From the NCBI GenBank assembly GCA_024803745.1, contig JANJXV010000024.1, positions 7,410,106 to 7,474,105 on the forward strand: DNA of 64,000 nt, given 5' to 3'. Origin of the DNA: Megascapheus bottae (lineage: Eukaryota; Chordata; Mammalia; Rodentia; Geomyidae). The translations under genes were made by a program, and so were the position numbers. The notes under the pieces were generated by a model. It searched no databases, was not told the origin of the DNA, and worked only from the letters and a program-made list of their open reading frames with translations. Shown in pieces: positions 10,600 through 21,519 of the stretch (positions are counted from its first letter, which is position 1; each line of letters opens with the position of its first letter).

Positions 10600-11640
10600 T
10601 GGAAAGAAGTAAAATTTCCCTTAAAGTACTTAAGAGTTTATGTCAACGAAATACATCTGACTGAGCAGATTTGGCTGGAGGCTGTCCTTATCAAACAATA
10701 GATGTGCCATATAAAATGTGATAGCTAAAGAAACTGATGTCTCTGAGATGCTACATGAAAGCTTTACTTGTGTGCACCACTGAGAAGTGTGTGAGCATTC
10801 CATAAGCAATGTTCAACATCTGGTAGAACCCAAAGAATCACCAGGAACAATTATATGCACCAAGTCAAGAATCAACAATCACCGTGCCAACTAAATAAAA
10901 ATGGTTCAAATCCATTCTCCTGTGGCTTTCCTGGACCAGTTAATCAAAGCCTCAATTTCATAAGATGTAACTTTACCTGCAGTAAATACAATAATCAAAT
11001 TCAGTCATATAATCATTTTGACCATATTGAAAGTAACTTGTATTTTAACTTTTGAGACAAAAATCTAAAATTATTCTCATAGAAATAACTCATTGCCTTG
11101 AATATGGGTGGAATTCTGTATCTGAATTTTTCAAAATTCAAATATACACCCATCAGGCTTGGAAATGCTTTAATATTGGGCAAAATATAGTGGTTCTTAT
11201 ATTTTACAAACAAGAATTTCTAACGAAAAATGATGAGCAATAGATAGAAGAACCCACAGTACTACTGTTACCAATGGAAGACAGTAATTATTGATGACCA
11301 ATAGATTGTGGAACTGACTCCCAAATTTATTATGATGCAAACAAAAGGAAGAAATAAAGAGACCTGTGAAAATTATAAAAGAGGTATCAGAAGTTCTCTT
11401 AAGTGACCATAATTAAGAGCAGCAGAGAAGATTGGAAGTAATTAGATATGCAAATTCTTGTGTCACTCTAGGCTTATACACTCAATCCTGGTCATGAGTT
11501 CTAACAACCTGTGCTTAGCTAAGTTCCCAGACAATTTTATGTATACATGTGCTTATTAATATCACTATTTTATACCATGTGAAAAACATTTCAAATATGT
11601 AATAAATAGGTACATACTGTTTGCTTCTCTTCATGTAAAA
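10600..11640. other. Unassigned AT-rich spacer
   Basis: No repeat or gene is recognised. Small frames on both strands overlap each other and look like chance. Confidence 0.5.
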
Positions 11641-12412
11641 ATATAACACATACACATGTATGATCCTGTTTATGTTCATGTATATTGTTTATCTTTTAGT
11701 TCTATCATCCACAAGTGAGATAAAATATGCAGCTTTTAACTTCTGAATTTGATTTAGTTTGCTTAACAGGATGTTCTGTCCATTTCCCTGAAAATGACAT
11801 GCTTTCATTCTTCTTTATGGCAGAATAGCACTCCACTGTGTGTATTTATACTACCTTTTCTACCTTTGGTTTGTGTATGTCAGCTGTAGGACTTAAACTC
11901 AGAGTCTTGGCATTGTAGTGCCCTACCACTTTGAGTCACAGCATCACTTCCTGTTTTCTGGTGGTTACTTGGTGATAAGAGTCCCAGAGACCTTCCTGCT
12001 CACCCCCATATTACTTTTATAATCATCTGTAGTAGAGCATCTGCACTGTTTTTATGACTTGGATTTTATGAGCAAGGACACGCAAGTGCCTCTACTGTCC
12101 TGATTGATTGATTGATTTTTTTGGATATATGCCCCTGAATGGTATCCCTGTATGATAGGTAGTTCTGTCTTTAGATTTTTGAGGAACAACTAAACCTCCC
12201 CGCACAGTGGTAATATGATTTCTATTCTTATCAGTGTATTAGGGTTACTTTCACCATATTCTGATGAGCAACAATTGATGTTTGTGTTCTTGATGATAAC
12301 CATTCTGACAGGAGTGAGAAGAAATCTCAGTGTTGTTTTGATTCACCTTTCTTTTATGGCCAGGGATGTTGAGCATTTCTTCCTGTACTACAATTACCAA
12401 TACAAGTAGAAT
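11640..12412 (-). mobile_element. Old LINE-1 3' fragment, antisense, interrupted by a SINE
   Basis: Antisense L1 landmarks appear in order: the 3' region near 11760-11850 (ttgcttaacaggatgttctg; agaatagcactccactgtgt), then after the SINE the ORF2 C-terminal region (ttttgaggaacaactaaacc; gataaccattctgacaggag; ccagggatgttgagcatttc). It is considerably more diverged than the other L1s here, so it is an older subfamily. Open frames over it are not in the ORF2 frame. Confidence 0.8.
11860..11998 (-). mobile_element. 5'-truncated B1-dID-like SINE inside L1, antisense
   Basis: The right monomer (gtaggacttaaactcagagt ... ttgagtcacagcatcacttc) is followed by the start of a B1-type linker (ttttctggtggttacttggt then gataagagtcccagag). 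It lies within the old L1 and therefore inserted after it. Confidence 0.75.
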
Positions 12413-12414
12413 TT

Positions 12415-13455
12415 ATTTTTGGTTGAGTTGAAAAAAAAAAGAACTGGGCAAACTTTCAAGGGATTTGGCTTTACTGCTTTCTTTGGTCAAATCAGTTGAC
12501 AGTTTGAAGTTCAAGACCAAGTAGATAGTATATGCTATTAAATTCTATATGTTCATAAAGCAATTCATTGTAGAAGGTCCAAACATATGTACTATCCTGT
12601 CATCTGGCCAAACCAAAACGGACTTCAACAGCTTTCTAACAGATTCCCTTCCCATTCTGTTCCTGAAGAAAGAAATCCTCTAGCCCAAGAGCCACAAGAT
12701 TTCCGTATCAAGAGAATCATTCTTACTTCTTGTTTATCTTTTAATAATGAATTTATTTCTTGTCAGATTATGAAAATATCTAACCAGGCCATTTATATAC
12801 TTTCATGGGAAGCAAGGCACATGCTCTTTTCTTGATACTCCAAGCTCACCTTGTTATTCCCTCAGTACCAGAGTGTACTCCTGAGTGGCTCTGAGTGGCA
12901 TATGATGTCCTCTGAAACCTCTGAAAGTATCATCCAGAATGGATTTCCCTACCTTTTCAACTCAGGTGCTTTTTACAGTGACAAAAGCTGACAAACATGT
13001 AGTCTCATCTGCAGTCAAATTGAGAAAAGGTTTCTCATCTCACTGTTCCTATATTGTCTGCACTTGCTATAGTGATTCTCATCAGATGGGTCATAGTGTT
13101 TCAGAATTCTAGTTCAATAAATTCTGTGAAGGAATGCATGGTCATGTGAATTGCCCAGGCTGAGAATTCTCTACCAGTTTTTATAATCACCTTAAAAACA
13201 TTGTGGTAAATTCCTTCTTTGTAGGTATATATTTCCTTTAGGGAAATGCCACAGATAGCTCTTAGTTAAAAGACATAATATGTAGTCATTTATTTTTGTA
13301 TCTGGGCATCTAGTTGGCACTAGTTGGATGTGATCCTGTGATATTGGCATATATTTATATATATATACACATACATTACATATATGGGTTTTACACTTTA
13401 TTTTTTCCAACAATACTATATGTTCATTTTAGATTTTTAATTAGCAGTTTAAATG
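12415..13455. other. Unassigned spacer
   Basis: No recognised repeat apart from a TA/CA-rich alternating stretch at about 13349-13386. Short frames have no family resemblance. Confidence 0.5.
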
Positions 13456-13460
13456 ATCTT

Positions 13461-13666
13461 CCTCATTTTTTTTCCTTCCAGTCCTGGGGCTTGAACTCAG
13501 GGCCTTGGCACTGTCCTTGAGCTCTCTCAAGACTAGTGTTCTACCACTTGAGCCACAGCACCACTTCTGGCTTTTTCTGTGTATGTGATACCAAGGAATG
13601 AAACCCATAGTTCTCGCATGCTAGTCAAGCACTCTACCACTAGGCCATACTCTCAGCCCCCTCATT
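13461..13666 (-). mobile_element. IDL-Geo-like dimeric SINE, antisense (first of a pair)
   Basis: Complete dimer at about 13468-13659. CCTCATT occurs on both sides (13461-13467 and 13660-13666), each followed by a run of T. This copy abuts the next one with no unique sequence between them. Confidence 0.9.
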
Positions 13667-13863
13667 TTTTTTGCCTGTCCCGGGGCTTGAATTCAGGTCC
13701 TAAGCACTGTCCTTGGGCTTTTTACAAGGCTAGAGCTCTACTACTTGAGCCACAGCAACATTTCCATCTTTTTCTGTGTATGTGGGACCAAGGAAATGAT
13801 CCAGGTCTTCGTGCATGCTAGGTAAGCACTCCTCCACTAGGCCAAACTCCCAGGCCCCTCATT
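13660..13863 (-). mobile_element. IDL-Geo-like dimeric SINE, antisense (second of a pair)
   Basis: Second complete dimer at about 13667-13856, in the same orientation as the first. It is bounded by CCTCATT at 13660-13666 and 13857-13863. The two bodies differ at many positions, so this is a second insertion into the same target rather than a recent tandem duplication. Confidence 0.9.
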
Positions 13864-13869
13864 GTTTAA

Positions 13870-15350
13870 AAAGAAAGAAATTCAGACCATTTTATTCAAG
13901 CTTAGAAGGCACCTACAACAGTACGTGCCTAATAGACTTTACAGCAGGGACAACTAGAATCTTGAAGTCCAACCTGCTAGCTCCCTGTAGGTGGTAATGG
14001 CATGTCTCTCTCACAGAAGGGACATTGCTGTTCAGGTCTTTCTCCCTTCCTGCCACCCCCCTCTCCTCAGCAGAGTCAGGGAACTGTTCCTTTGTACTAT
14101 GAAGGATGGACAGAAGGAAGACAAGTCTCTCAGGGCTCCAGGGGGCTACTAAGGTCACAGAAAGTGAGGAATGTCAGAGGTGAAGTTGTTTATCTTCACT
14201 ACAAAAGCTGTTCCAATTGATATATATAGATTCTTTACAACATGTAATGGATCAACGTGCAAACTGTCTATGAATAATATCATTATTTAAAAAATCACAT
14301 ATATTATCACATATATTACATATGTTATCCCATACTAGATTTGTATACATTTATTCAATGGCTACTATGAGTTGAATTTATAGATTTTTAGTGAATTGTT
14401 TGTTGGTGAAAGAAAAGCAGAAAACTTTGCCCTAAATGATTATTTCATACAAGTCAACTTTTACCAGAGCAACGATGAATGAAAAATGCTGTTGCTCCTT
14501 AGCCATGCCCCACTTGTTTCAAACAATACTCAGCATTATACAGCTCTACTAAGACAATAGAGATTTAGGACAATCCTTGAGAGTTTATGGTAATTAGATT
14601 TGCAGTTAGCTTTAAATCTCTTCACTTAAAAGTTTAAACATGGTGTGGCTGAAAGATATTGCATGTTAGTTGGCTCAGTTACAGGATCCAGCCAGCTTTG
14701 TGCATGCTATTCCACTCATAGATTTCCCTTCAGGGAAGCAGTTATGCTGGTACATTTGACCCAACAAATGCAATATCTGATAAGTAGTAAAAAGTGGCAG
14801 GTTTTTCTAAAGACTTAAATGCCTAAACTTTCAAAAGTATAAAGATTTTTTCTTTTGTTCATATTGTGCCAAATTGAAATCCTGTGACTGTTACTGTGAA
14901 CTCTTTTATGATCATGTCTCAGTTGGAGTGCTGGTTGAGCAAGTACTTTCATTCTAAGTTTCTTGTTCCACAGGGACCCTAGTTTTCTTTTTGTTATTTT
15001 CATTCTTCCTCTCTCCCCACTTTTTTTGGAATGTTTACTAGATTTCAGTATGGCTCATTGATTTGAGATGATTGGAACATTAAAAATGTCTTATTTTTAT
15101 CACATAGCAATTTTTTAGGTACTCTGAGGATTGTTAACTTAAATGATCTTGAAACACCAGATATGCTTGGGAATATAACTTCTAGAAAATGACTTCATAA
15201 GAAACAAGTCCAGTGAAAACACTGTGTTGAGAGTTGAAAGAGTAGATAACACAGAGCCCAAGCCATTGGATTCACTATACATTGTTTAATCAGTCAGTTC
15301 TTGTTTGTGGTGGATAGCAAAGAATGTGGATGCACAGTTGCCTCTCTCCT
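13870..15350. other. Unassigned spacer
   Basis: No recognised repeat. A short AT-rich run of related words (atcacatatattatcacata) lies near 14297-14330. Confidence 0.5.
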
Positions 15351-15353
15351 AAC

Positions 15354-15541
15354 ATGAAGGGAGGGAAGGAAAGGGGAGGGGAGACAAAGGAAGGGAGGGA
15401 AGGGGTGGAGAGAGAGGGAAAGAGAGAAAGGGAAAGAGATACAGAAAAGGAGAGGGGAGGGGAAAGGAGAGGGAAGGAGAAGGGAGGGAGGAAAGTGGAG
15501 AGACATGGAGGGAAGAAGAAGGAAGGGAAGGTAAAGGGAAA
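15354..15541. repeat. Polypurine tract (GGGA/GGAA)
   Basis: About 190 bp that are nearly pure purine on the plus strand (gggagggaaggaaaggggag and variants). It ends about 20 bp before an equally biased pyrimidine tract. Confidence 0.95.
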
Positions 15542-15559
15542 TGGACACTTAAACCTCTA

Positions 15560-15574
15560 TTCTCTGTCTCTCTG

Positions 15575-15610
<36 letters not shown>

Positions 15611-15614
15611 TCTT
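15560..15614. repeat. (TCTG/TC)n tract
   Basis: A tetranucleotide TCTG/TCTC repeat that passes into (TC)n. It lies at the 3' tail position of the adjacent minus-strand SINE and is probably its expanded tail. Confidence 0.95.
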
Positions 15615-15842
15615 TTGGTAGGTTGTGGGGCTTGAACTCTGGGCCTGGGTGCTGTCCCTGAGCTCTTCAGCTTAAGGCTACCACCCTACCCCTTGAGCCT
15701 CAAGGCCACTTCCAGTTTTCTAGTGGTTAATTGAAGATAAGAGTGTCATGGACTTTAGTGCCCCAGCTGGCTTTGAACTGTGATCCTCAGATCTTAGCCT
15801 CCTGAGTAGCTAATATTACAGGTGTGAGCCACCACACCCGGT
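15615..15842 (-). mobile_element. B1-dID-like dimeric SINE, antisense
   Basis: A full dimer: right monomer (gtggggcttgaactctgggc), linker with ggttaattgaagataagagt, then the B1 half ending tattacaggtgtgagccacc. This is one of the best-preserved copies of the 7SL/tRNA dimer in the window. Confidence 0.92.
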
Positions 15843-15849
15843 CTTTTTG

Positions 15850-17268
15850 CATACTCCTATGTCAGGAAGGACAAGAAGTAGAACTGAGGGCCTTCCTTAG
15901 GATTTAGTCATCTTTCATCTACTTGCCTTCCAAATAGCACCAAAAGCCACTGTTCATGGAGGAGACCTCTCATTGCCACACGTCAAAGCTGTAATCACAC
16001 ATTACTTATCTTTCGATTTCTGTGCTTATTATTTTCCTGCTTTAAGAATCCAACAATTATCAATATTCCAAAAGAGTAAATGTCTCTTGGAACTAAGATT
16101 ATCATGATGACAGAAATACTTTGGAGAGACAAATCAGTTTACTAATACCAGGGAATGGGGAGAAGGAAGCCAGTGCTTCCTTGGAGAGCCAATAATTCCC
16201 ATGGCCAGTTACGAGTTGCCTGCATATCATGTGATGAAAGTAGCTTATTGGGCTCCGGTGGTAAGATGCTATAATATTCTATACCGAACACAGCTGGTGC
16301 TCCATCAGACTCCCCTTGGTCTCTTTGGACCATTCCCTGTGTCCACCCTCAAGCTTCTGGGTGCTGTGCTCCTAACTGTATAGCCCTGTGACCTTCCTCA
16401 GAGGGATGACCTTGGGCTGTGCAAGCCACTTGCTCTTTCACATGTACAGCACACCACATGGTCCATGTTCCCTAAAGATGGGAGAGAGAGGTGAGGTTGT
16501 GGCACTGAGGTCTTCACAGTCATGAAAATGGTGACCGTATTTTCTGAAATACTGAGATGAATTTTAGGTGGGAAGTGATATGATTAGACATTTAATATGA
16601 TGTTGGAAAGAAATGTCTCTTTTTGAGCTATAAGGATGTCGAGGAATTTGAAGTCAGTCTCATTCTATTCTTGTCTAGACCTGTGCCTTACACAATGAAA
16701 ATTGTGGTTTCCTCACAGAAGTCGCTACTTTTTATAACGTCTCACCAAATTAGAAACTGTGTTGCTCTTGACATTCCAGAATTCTTCCTCCCATAAAGCC
16801 ACTGCTTAAATCTCTCATTCTTAGCAGACTATTGCTTACATTTACTAAAACTCTGCTTATGTTGACAGTTAATTTTGGTCTCATTTTACTTGGAAATATA
16901 GAATAATCTGTCACCATTGCCAGGACAATAACATTTCCTACTGAAAACACAAAGGGAAATGTTTTTTTTTTAAAGAAAAGAACCCCAAGCTGATTCCATT
17001 GCTTTCTTGAGTTGACAAAGCAACTTTCTTTCACTTTCTGTAATTCTTTACTTGCAACCACTTAATAATCTTGCTATCTTCCAATTCCCTGGAAGTTCCT
17101 TCTCCTTTAAAGTGGTTTGCAACTCAGAAGAACATAGCAAGTAAGAGTATTTCATATATTAAATAACAAAAAACCATTGAGCACTTGATTCATCTGCTGA
17201 ATAATCTGGTAAATTCACATTGCTTTAATGTTTCTATTTTCCAAGGCTAAATGACTGACAAACAGGAC
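15850..17268. other. Unassigned spacer
   Basis: No recognised repeat or exon. A 103-codon minus-strand frame (16750-17061) shows no recognisable domain. Confidence 0.5.
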
Positions 17269-17428
17269 ATGAAAACATCTGATGGCAGCATAGAATTCCA
17301 TTGTGTATAAGTACTACATCTTCTTGATCCATTCATCTACTGAGGGGCATCTGGGTTGATTCCATATCTTAGCTATGGTAAATAATACTGCAATGAACAT
17401 CATTGTGCTAGTAGCTTTAGTATGTCTC

Positions 17429-17614
17429 TCAGTAAATGAATGGATCAAGAAGATTTGGTACTTATACACAATGAAATTCTATGCTGCCATTAGAAAGAAT
17501 GACATCACCCCATTTGTAAGGAAATGGAAAGATTTGGAAAAAATCACATTAAGTGAAGTAAGCCAGACCCAAAGGAACATAGGCTCCATGGTTTCTCTCA
17601 TTTGTAATAATTAG
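17429..17614 (+). pseudogene. LINE-1 ORF2p extreme C-terminus fragment
   Basis: About 60 codons of the ORF2p C-terminus are open here: WIKKIWYLYTMKFYAAI, then FVRKWKDLEKITLSEV and SQTQRNIGSMVSLI, ending at TAA (17612-17614). It shows where the reading frame ends in this L1 lineage. Upstream codons of the same open frame belong to the inverted arm and are not ORF2 sequence. Confidence 0.88.
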
Positions 17615-17721
17615 TACACATCTAGGATTCTTCTAACAGAAGATCACAATATCTCAAAAGCTATGTGCATGTGGTCATACAGGATGAGACTAAATGAAAT
17701 GAACTCTAAATTACGGAAGCA

Positions 17722-17954
17722 AGAGGTATGTCTTGGGGCTGGGAGTTTGGCCTAGTGGTAGAATACTTGCCTAGCATGCACGAAGACCCAGGTTGAATTC
17801 CTTGGTACCATATACATAGAAAAAAAAAGCCAGAAATGGTACTGTGGCTCAAGTGGTAGAGCGCCAGCCTTGAGAAAGCCTAAGGACAGTGATCAGGCCC
17901 TGAGCTCAAGCCCAGGACTGGCAAAAAATGTAAAAAAAAAAAGAGGTATATCTT
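17722..17954 (+). mobile_element. IDL-Geo-like dimeric SINE inside the L1 3' UTR, sense
   Basis: A complete dimer starting ggggctgggagtttggccta, with both A/B-box pairs and an A-rich tail. AGAGGTATGTCTT (17722-17734) and AGAGGTATATCTT (17942-17954) form a 13-bp target duplication with one mismatch. Because it splits the L1 3' UTR it is younger than that L1. Confidence 0.93.
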
Positions 17955-18327
17955 TGTGATTGTTGTTCTTAATGTACTATGTGAAGTTATTTCTCATCAC
18001 TGCTTTTCCCCTTTGGTTAATCTCATGTGGTTGTTGTATCTGACTTTGTTATCTTGTATATTGTACGTTCATTTATTTGTTTATTTGAAATAGGGTGGGG
18101 AAGAGGGAAAACAAGATGGTTGGGAGTGGGGAGGGAAAATGGGACAAAAACATGAGAAGGGGTGTCAGAGTTCAAGAAGTAATATACCCAATACCTGACA
18201 AATATGACTAACTTCTCTACACATTATCCCAACAATAAAGTGTAATTAAAAAAGAAAACATCTGAGATAGCTAAAATTTGAAGAAGGAATGCCAAAGATA
18301 AAGGATCCATATTAATTTTCATTAAAC

Positions 18328-18415
18328 AGGGATGGAGATGTAGCTCAAAAATACTTTCCAGGTAGGCCTCGTAAGTACAAGGTCCTGAGTTCAAACCTTA
18401 GTATTGTCAAGAAAT
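18328..18415 (+). mobile_element. ID-like tRNA-derived SINE monomer, sense
   Basis: The block gggatggagatgtagctcaa ... aggtcctgagttcaaacc carries the A box and B box of an ID/tRNA-Ala-type element without a right monomer. Diverged. Confidence 0.65.
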
Positions 18416-18419
18416 CATG

Positions 18420-19810
18420 ATTCATATAATCCAACTAAAATGTAACAGATAAGAAGAAGCATTGCTCTTTTAAGATACCTTGTAAATTTAGAATCTCATG
18501 AAGTGTATTGTAGAGCTCATTGGTATTCAACTCCTTGCTACATTCAAATTACATGTTCTGAATATTGCTTTTAATGGTATTGACCTAAAATCTTTGAACT
18601 AAATAGCACGAGAATAAAGGAATGAAAAAAAAGGACTACAAATCTAAGAGTCATTCAGCTGGTTAAGATCATGGTGGTTAATGATACTTTTCCCTTTTTG
18701 CTCTTGTGACCTCTATATATGATGCATTTATTTTATTTCCAAAAGAGTGATTATTTCTTTCTGCTTCAGAGAGGTGCACAAAGAGCTATTTCCAGTTACT
18801 TTTAACTGAGACATGTTTCCAAGGTCCCTATAGGGAGGCAAGCTTAAGATTCACACTGTGCTTCCTTTCACCCCTGGAAAACAGAAACAAGAGAGAAATG
18901 ACTTCATTTCAGTTCAGTTCATGATTCCAAATGCTTCCTGACCGAGACGGTACCGCTATGTAAACCAAAATGGATCCAGGTTTAATTTTTCATTTGAGAT
19001 GGTAATATCCCTAACATAAATAATATATCCACCCTCAGCAATATAACCAGCAATCCAATTATTTTCCTTTCTCTGTTGTCACAAATGGGAAGAGAACCTG
19101 ATCATCACACTGTGAAAGGAGACACAACATAATGTAATCACTATGATAAAAAATAGTGTACAAGTTTTATTGCTATAATACATGATATTGAGGAAACAGA
19201 ACACAAATAAAAAGATTAAAAAAACCTTCCTGAAATAGATATTTCAAAACTCTAGTGTGAATTCTTTGTTCTTTCTTTTTTTTTCTGTGCATGTTTATGG
19301 GTTCCCAAGCTGGGATATTAATAAGCATATCCATCATTTACATTTTTAAAAGAAAAATAACCAAGTCTGTATAGTGAAATATTGTCCATAATGTACGTGA
19401 TCTTGAGACACACAGTTGTGAGGTGAGGCTCTGGCAAAGGAAATAGAGAGAGCAAACCTGAGACTCACATCTTGTGTGTAGAGTAAGTACAGGGTGTAGA
19501 ACAAAACAGGGTATTTGGACTCGTTGGGATTTGAATTCAGTCCTTTACATTCTTCAGATTGTTCTCCGGACTCCTTATTTTGTGTGTCTGGAACTCACTT
19601 TTCTCATCAGTAAGACAAAATTACACAGCTTGTTTTGGAGGAGTCAATGACAACACACGTGAAGCATGTAGCTGAGCTTGAGCATGCATAGGGTGCTCAT
19701 TTATTATAGCATCTTTAAGATTAGATTATAGAATCTAAGCGTAATACATAGATCACAATTTACATGTATTGAACTTATATATATGAATATGTGTCGGGTA
19801 TGTGAAATGT
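18420..19810. other. Unassigned spacer
   Basis: No recognised repeat or gene. Confidence 0.5.
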
Positions 19811-19814
19811 TGGG

Positions 19815-19930
19815 TTCTTAGGTTCAGAAGTCAGAAAGATCTGGGCTTACATCTGGCTCTGGCAATTTACTGCTTTGGACAAGTTACTCATTATCATTCC
19901 TCCCTTGTGAAATAGGATAAACACCCTCAC
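19815..19930 (+). repeat. MIR ancient SINE remnant, sense
   Basis: Matches the MIR core and end: gggcttacatctggctctgg, caatttactgctttggacaa, gttactcattatc, then gtgaaataggataa. The word order and spacing fit MIR, and the divergence fits its great age. Confidence 0.65.
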
Positions 19931-20149
19931 TGATAAGATGCAGCCACAAAGCACTAAGACAGAGACAGACCCTTTTAAGCAGTCAGCAAAAATGTTTCTC
20001 CAAGAAGTCCTGGACAAACATGAGTCTGAGGAGCAACTAGCAGTTGCCCATGGGACAAGAAGGCTCTAAGGAACACGAGCAGAGCAGGCTAGAGGCAGAG
20101 AGAGCTTCTTTCCTTGGGGGAGCTGAAATGATTTCTCAGAAATGCTATC

Positions 20150-20330
20150 CCAATGATAACTGTCATTACTGATGGCTACCGTGAGCCAAGGTTTAGAATA
20201 TGTGCTTTTTGATACTTCATCTAGTTTATTCTAAACAATGCTGTGGGACAATTATTACCATATTTTGTTGTTTTTAATAAAAGCTAACATTTATCAAGCA
20301 CAAATCAGATCAATTTTATGAAATTCAGCT
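20150..20330 (-). repeat. Probable MIR/L2-like remnant, antisense
   Basis: Words such as gtgagccaaggtttagaata and acttcatctagtttattcta followed by gctgtgggacaattattacc fit the antisense MIR body. A second partial start (gctaacatttatcaagcac) follows at about 20281. Confidence 0.5.
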
Positions 20331-20339
20331 GACAAATGT

Positions 20340-20640
20340 GCTATTTATTAAAGAGTGCCAGATGCTAAGAAGTGTCAGCGGATCTGAGGCCCAAAAGGGT
20401 CATAGGGGTTGGATCATTTAGGAGATGATGGGTGACATAATAGAGAGAAGTCTATCATGATGCAGAGGCAGAAGGAATGAAAGGGAGGTGAGACTTGAGA
20501 GAAGCAATTCTAGACCTCATTTCCAAAAACGATTGGCAGTGGAACAAAAGTGAAAAAGAGGACAGTGGCTAAGGAGTAGAGAGACTGTCACCTAGAAACA
20601 CATGATGAGTGCCTTTAAGAGACTACTTGTGAGAAATGTG
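20340..20640. other. Unassigned spacer
   Basis: Purine-rich unique sequence with no repeat family recognised. Confidence 0.45.
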
Positions 20641-20754
20641 AATGCATGTCTTTGTGTGTGTGTCCATGCATGCCTGTGCTTGCATGCCTGCTTATCTGCA
20701 TTGTGTGCTCATCTAAGTTCCAGTGTGTGACAATGCGTATGTATCTCCATATGT

Positions 20755-20792
20755 GCATGTGTATGCATGTGTGTGTGCACGCGTGTGCGTGC

Positions 20793-20825
<33 letters not shown>

Positions 20826-20829
20826 TGTA
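20755..20829. repeat. (TG)n microsatellite with CG and CA interruptions
   Basis: Mostly TG dinucleotides with embedded cacgcgtgtgcgtgcg. The alternating purine-pyrimidine pattern including CG steps is the classical Z-DNA-prone type. The preceding 100 bp are also rich in TGCATG-type words. Confidence 0.95.
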
Positions 20830-20834
20830 GTATA

Positions 20835-21285
20835 GAATATCTAAGTGGAATGGACTTGAATATATTTCTCTGTTGAGAAGATTACTGGGGATTCTCAATC
20901 ACAGGAGGAAAATGTGACATTTCAGGATTGCTGTTCATCAGTACTGGAATGAACATTATTCTCTTAACATTTATTTACACTCATACCTTGATGATGTGTC
21001 TCATTCTTTGAATTATTGATCTTATCTTTGTCTTCCAATTTACCCTGCTCACTTCTGCCCAGTTGTTGGAGATTTACATTTCATCATCAGTGAGAATATT
21101 TTGAGTGTATCATAGAGACAACAGATCGCTTCTTTCATTTTTGCTCATAAAATATGTTTGGCACTCTCTTATAAAGAACATCTCAGAGAAAAGTGACCAA
21201 GTAATACACTTATCCATTGAAAGTAGAAATATTCTCCAGACATATATTAATTTAGAATGACTCCCTCAAAAATTCCAAGGGTAAT
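20835..21285. other. Unassigned spacer
   Basis: No repeat family or gene was recognised. Confidence 0.45.
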
Positions 21286-21291
21286 AATCTT

Positions 21292-21519
21292 GAAAGTTGT
21301 ACTCTTTTTTTTTTTGGCCGTTCCTGGGTTTTGAACTCAGAGCCCGGGAACTGCCCTTGAGCTATCTCAAGGCTTAGGGCTCTACCACTTGAGCCATTAC
21401 ACCATTTCTGGCTTTTTTTCTATGTATGTGGTACCGAGGAATCAAACTTGGCTCTTCATGCATGCTAGGCAAGCACTCTACCACTAGGCTAAACTCCCGT
21501 CCCCGAAATTTGTATTCTT
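21292..21519 (-). mobile_element. IDL-Geo-like dimeric SINE, antisense
   Basis: Complete dimer with T-run at 21305-21314 and left-half end aaactcccgtcccc. GAAAGTTGTACTCTT (21292-21306) and GAAATTTGTATTCTT (21505-21519) are a 15-bp target duplication with two mismatches. Confidence 0.9.

Larger units (their letters stand above)
17271..18265 (+). mobile_element. Twin-primed (5'-inverted) LINE-1, with a SINE inside
   Basis: The 3' arm (about 17427-18250) is sense: ORF2 C-terminus, 3' UTR, AATAAA at 18234-18239 and a short A-run. The 5' arm (17283-17426) is inverted: gcatagaattccattgtgta ... ctttagtatgtc is antisense L1. GAAAACATCTGA at 17271-17282 and 18254-18265 is a perfect 12-bp target duplication enclosing both arms, so this is one insertion with a 5' inversion. 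The arms overlap by about 70 bp of L1 sequence, giving an imperfect inverted repeat (17283-17347 against 17430-17502). Confidence 0.92.

Noticed and set aside
12215..12409. 64-codon plus-strand frame resembling a membrane protein
   Set aside because: It lies on the strand opposite to ORF2 in an old antisense L1 and is hydrophobic only because of the T-rich strand.
15324..15635. 103-codon frame rich in Glu, Arg, Lys and Gly, followed by Ser/Leu
   Set aside because: It translates the purine tract and then the (TC)n tract; low-complexity artefact.
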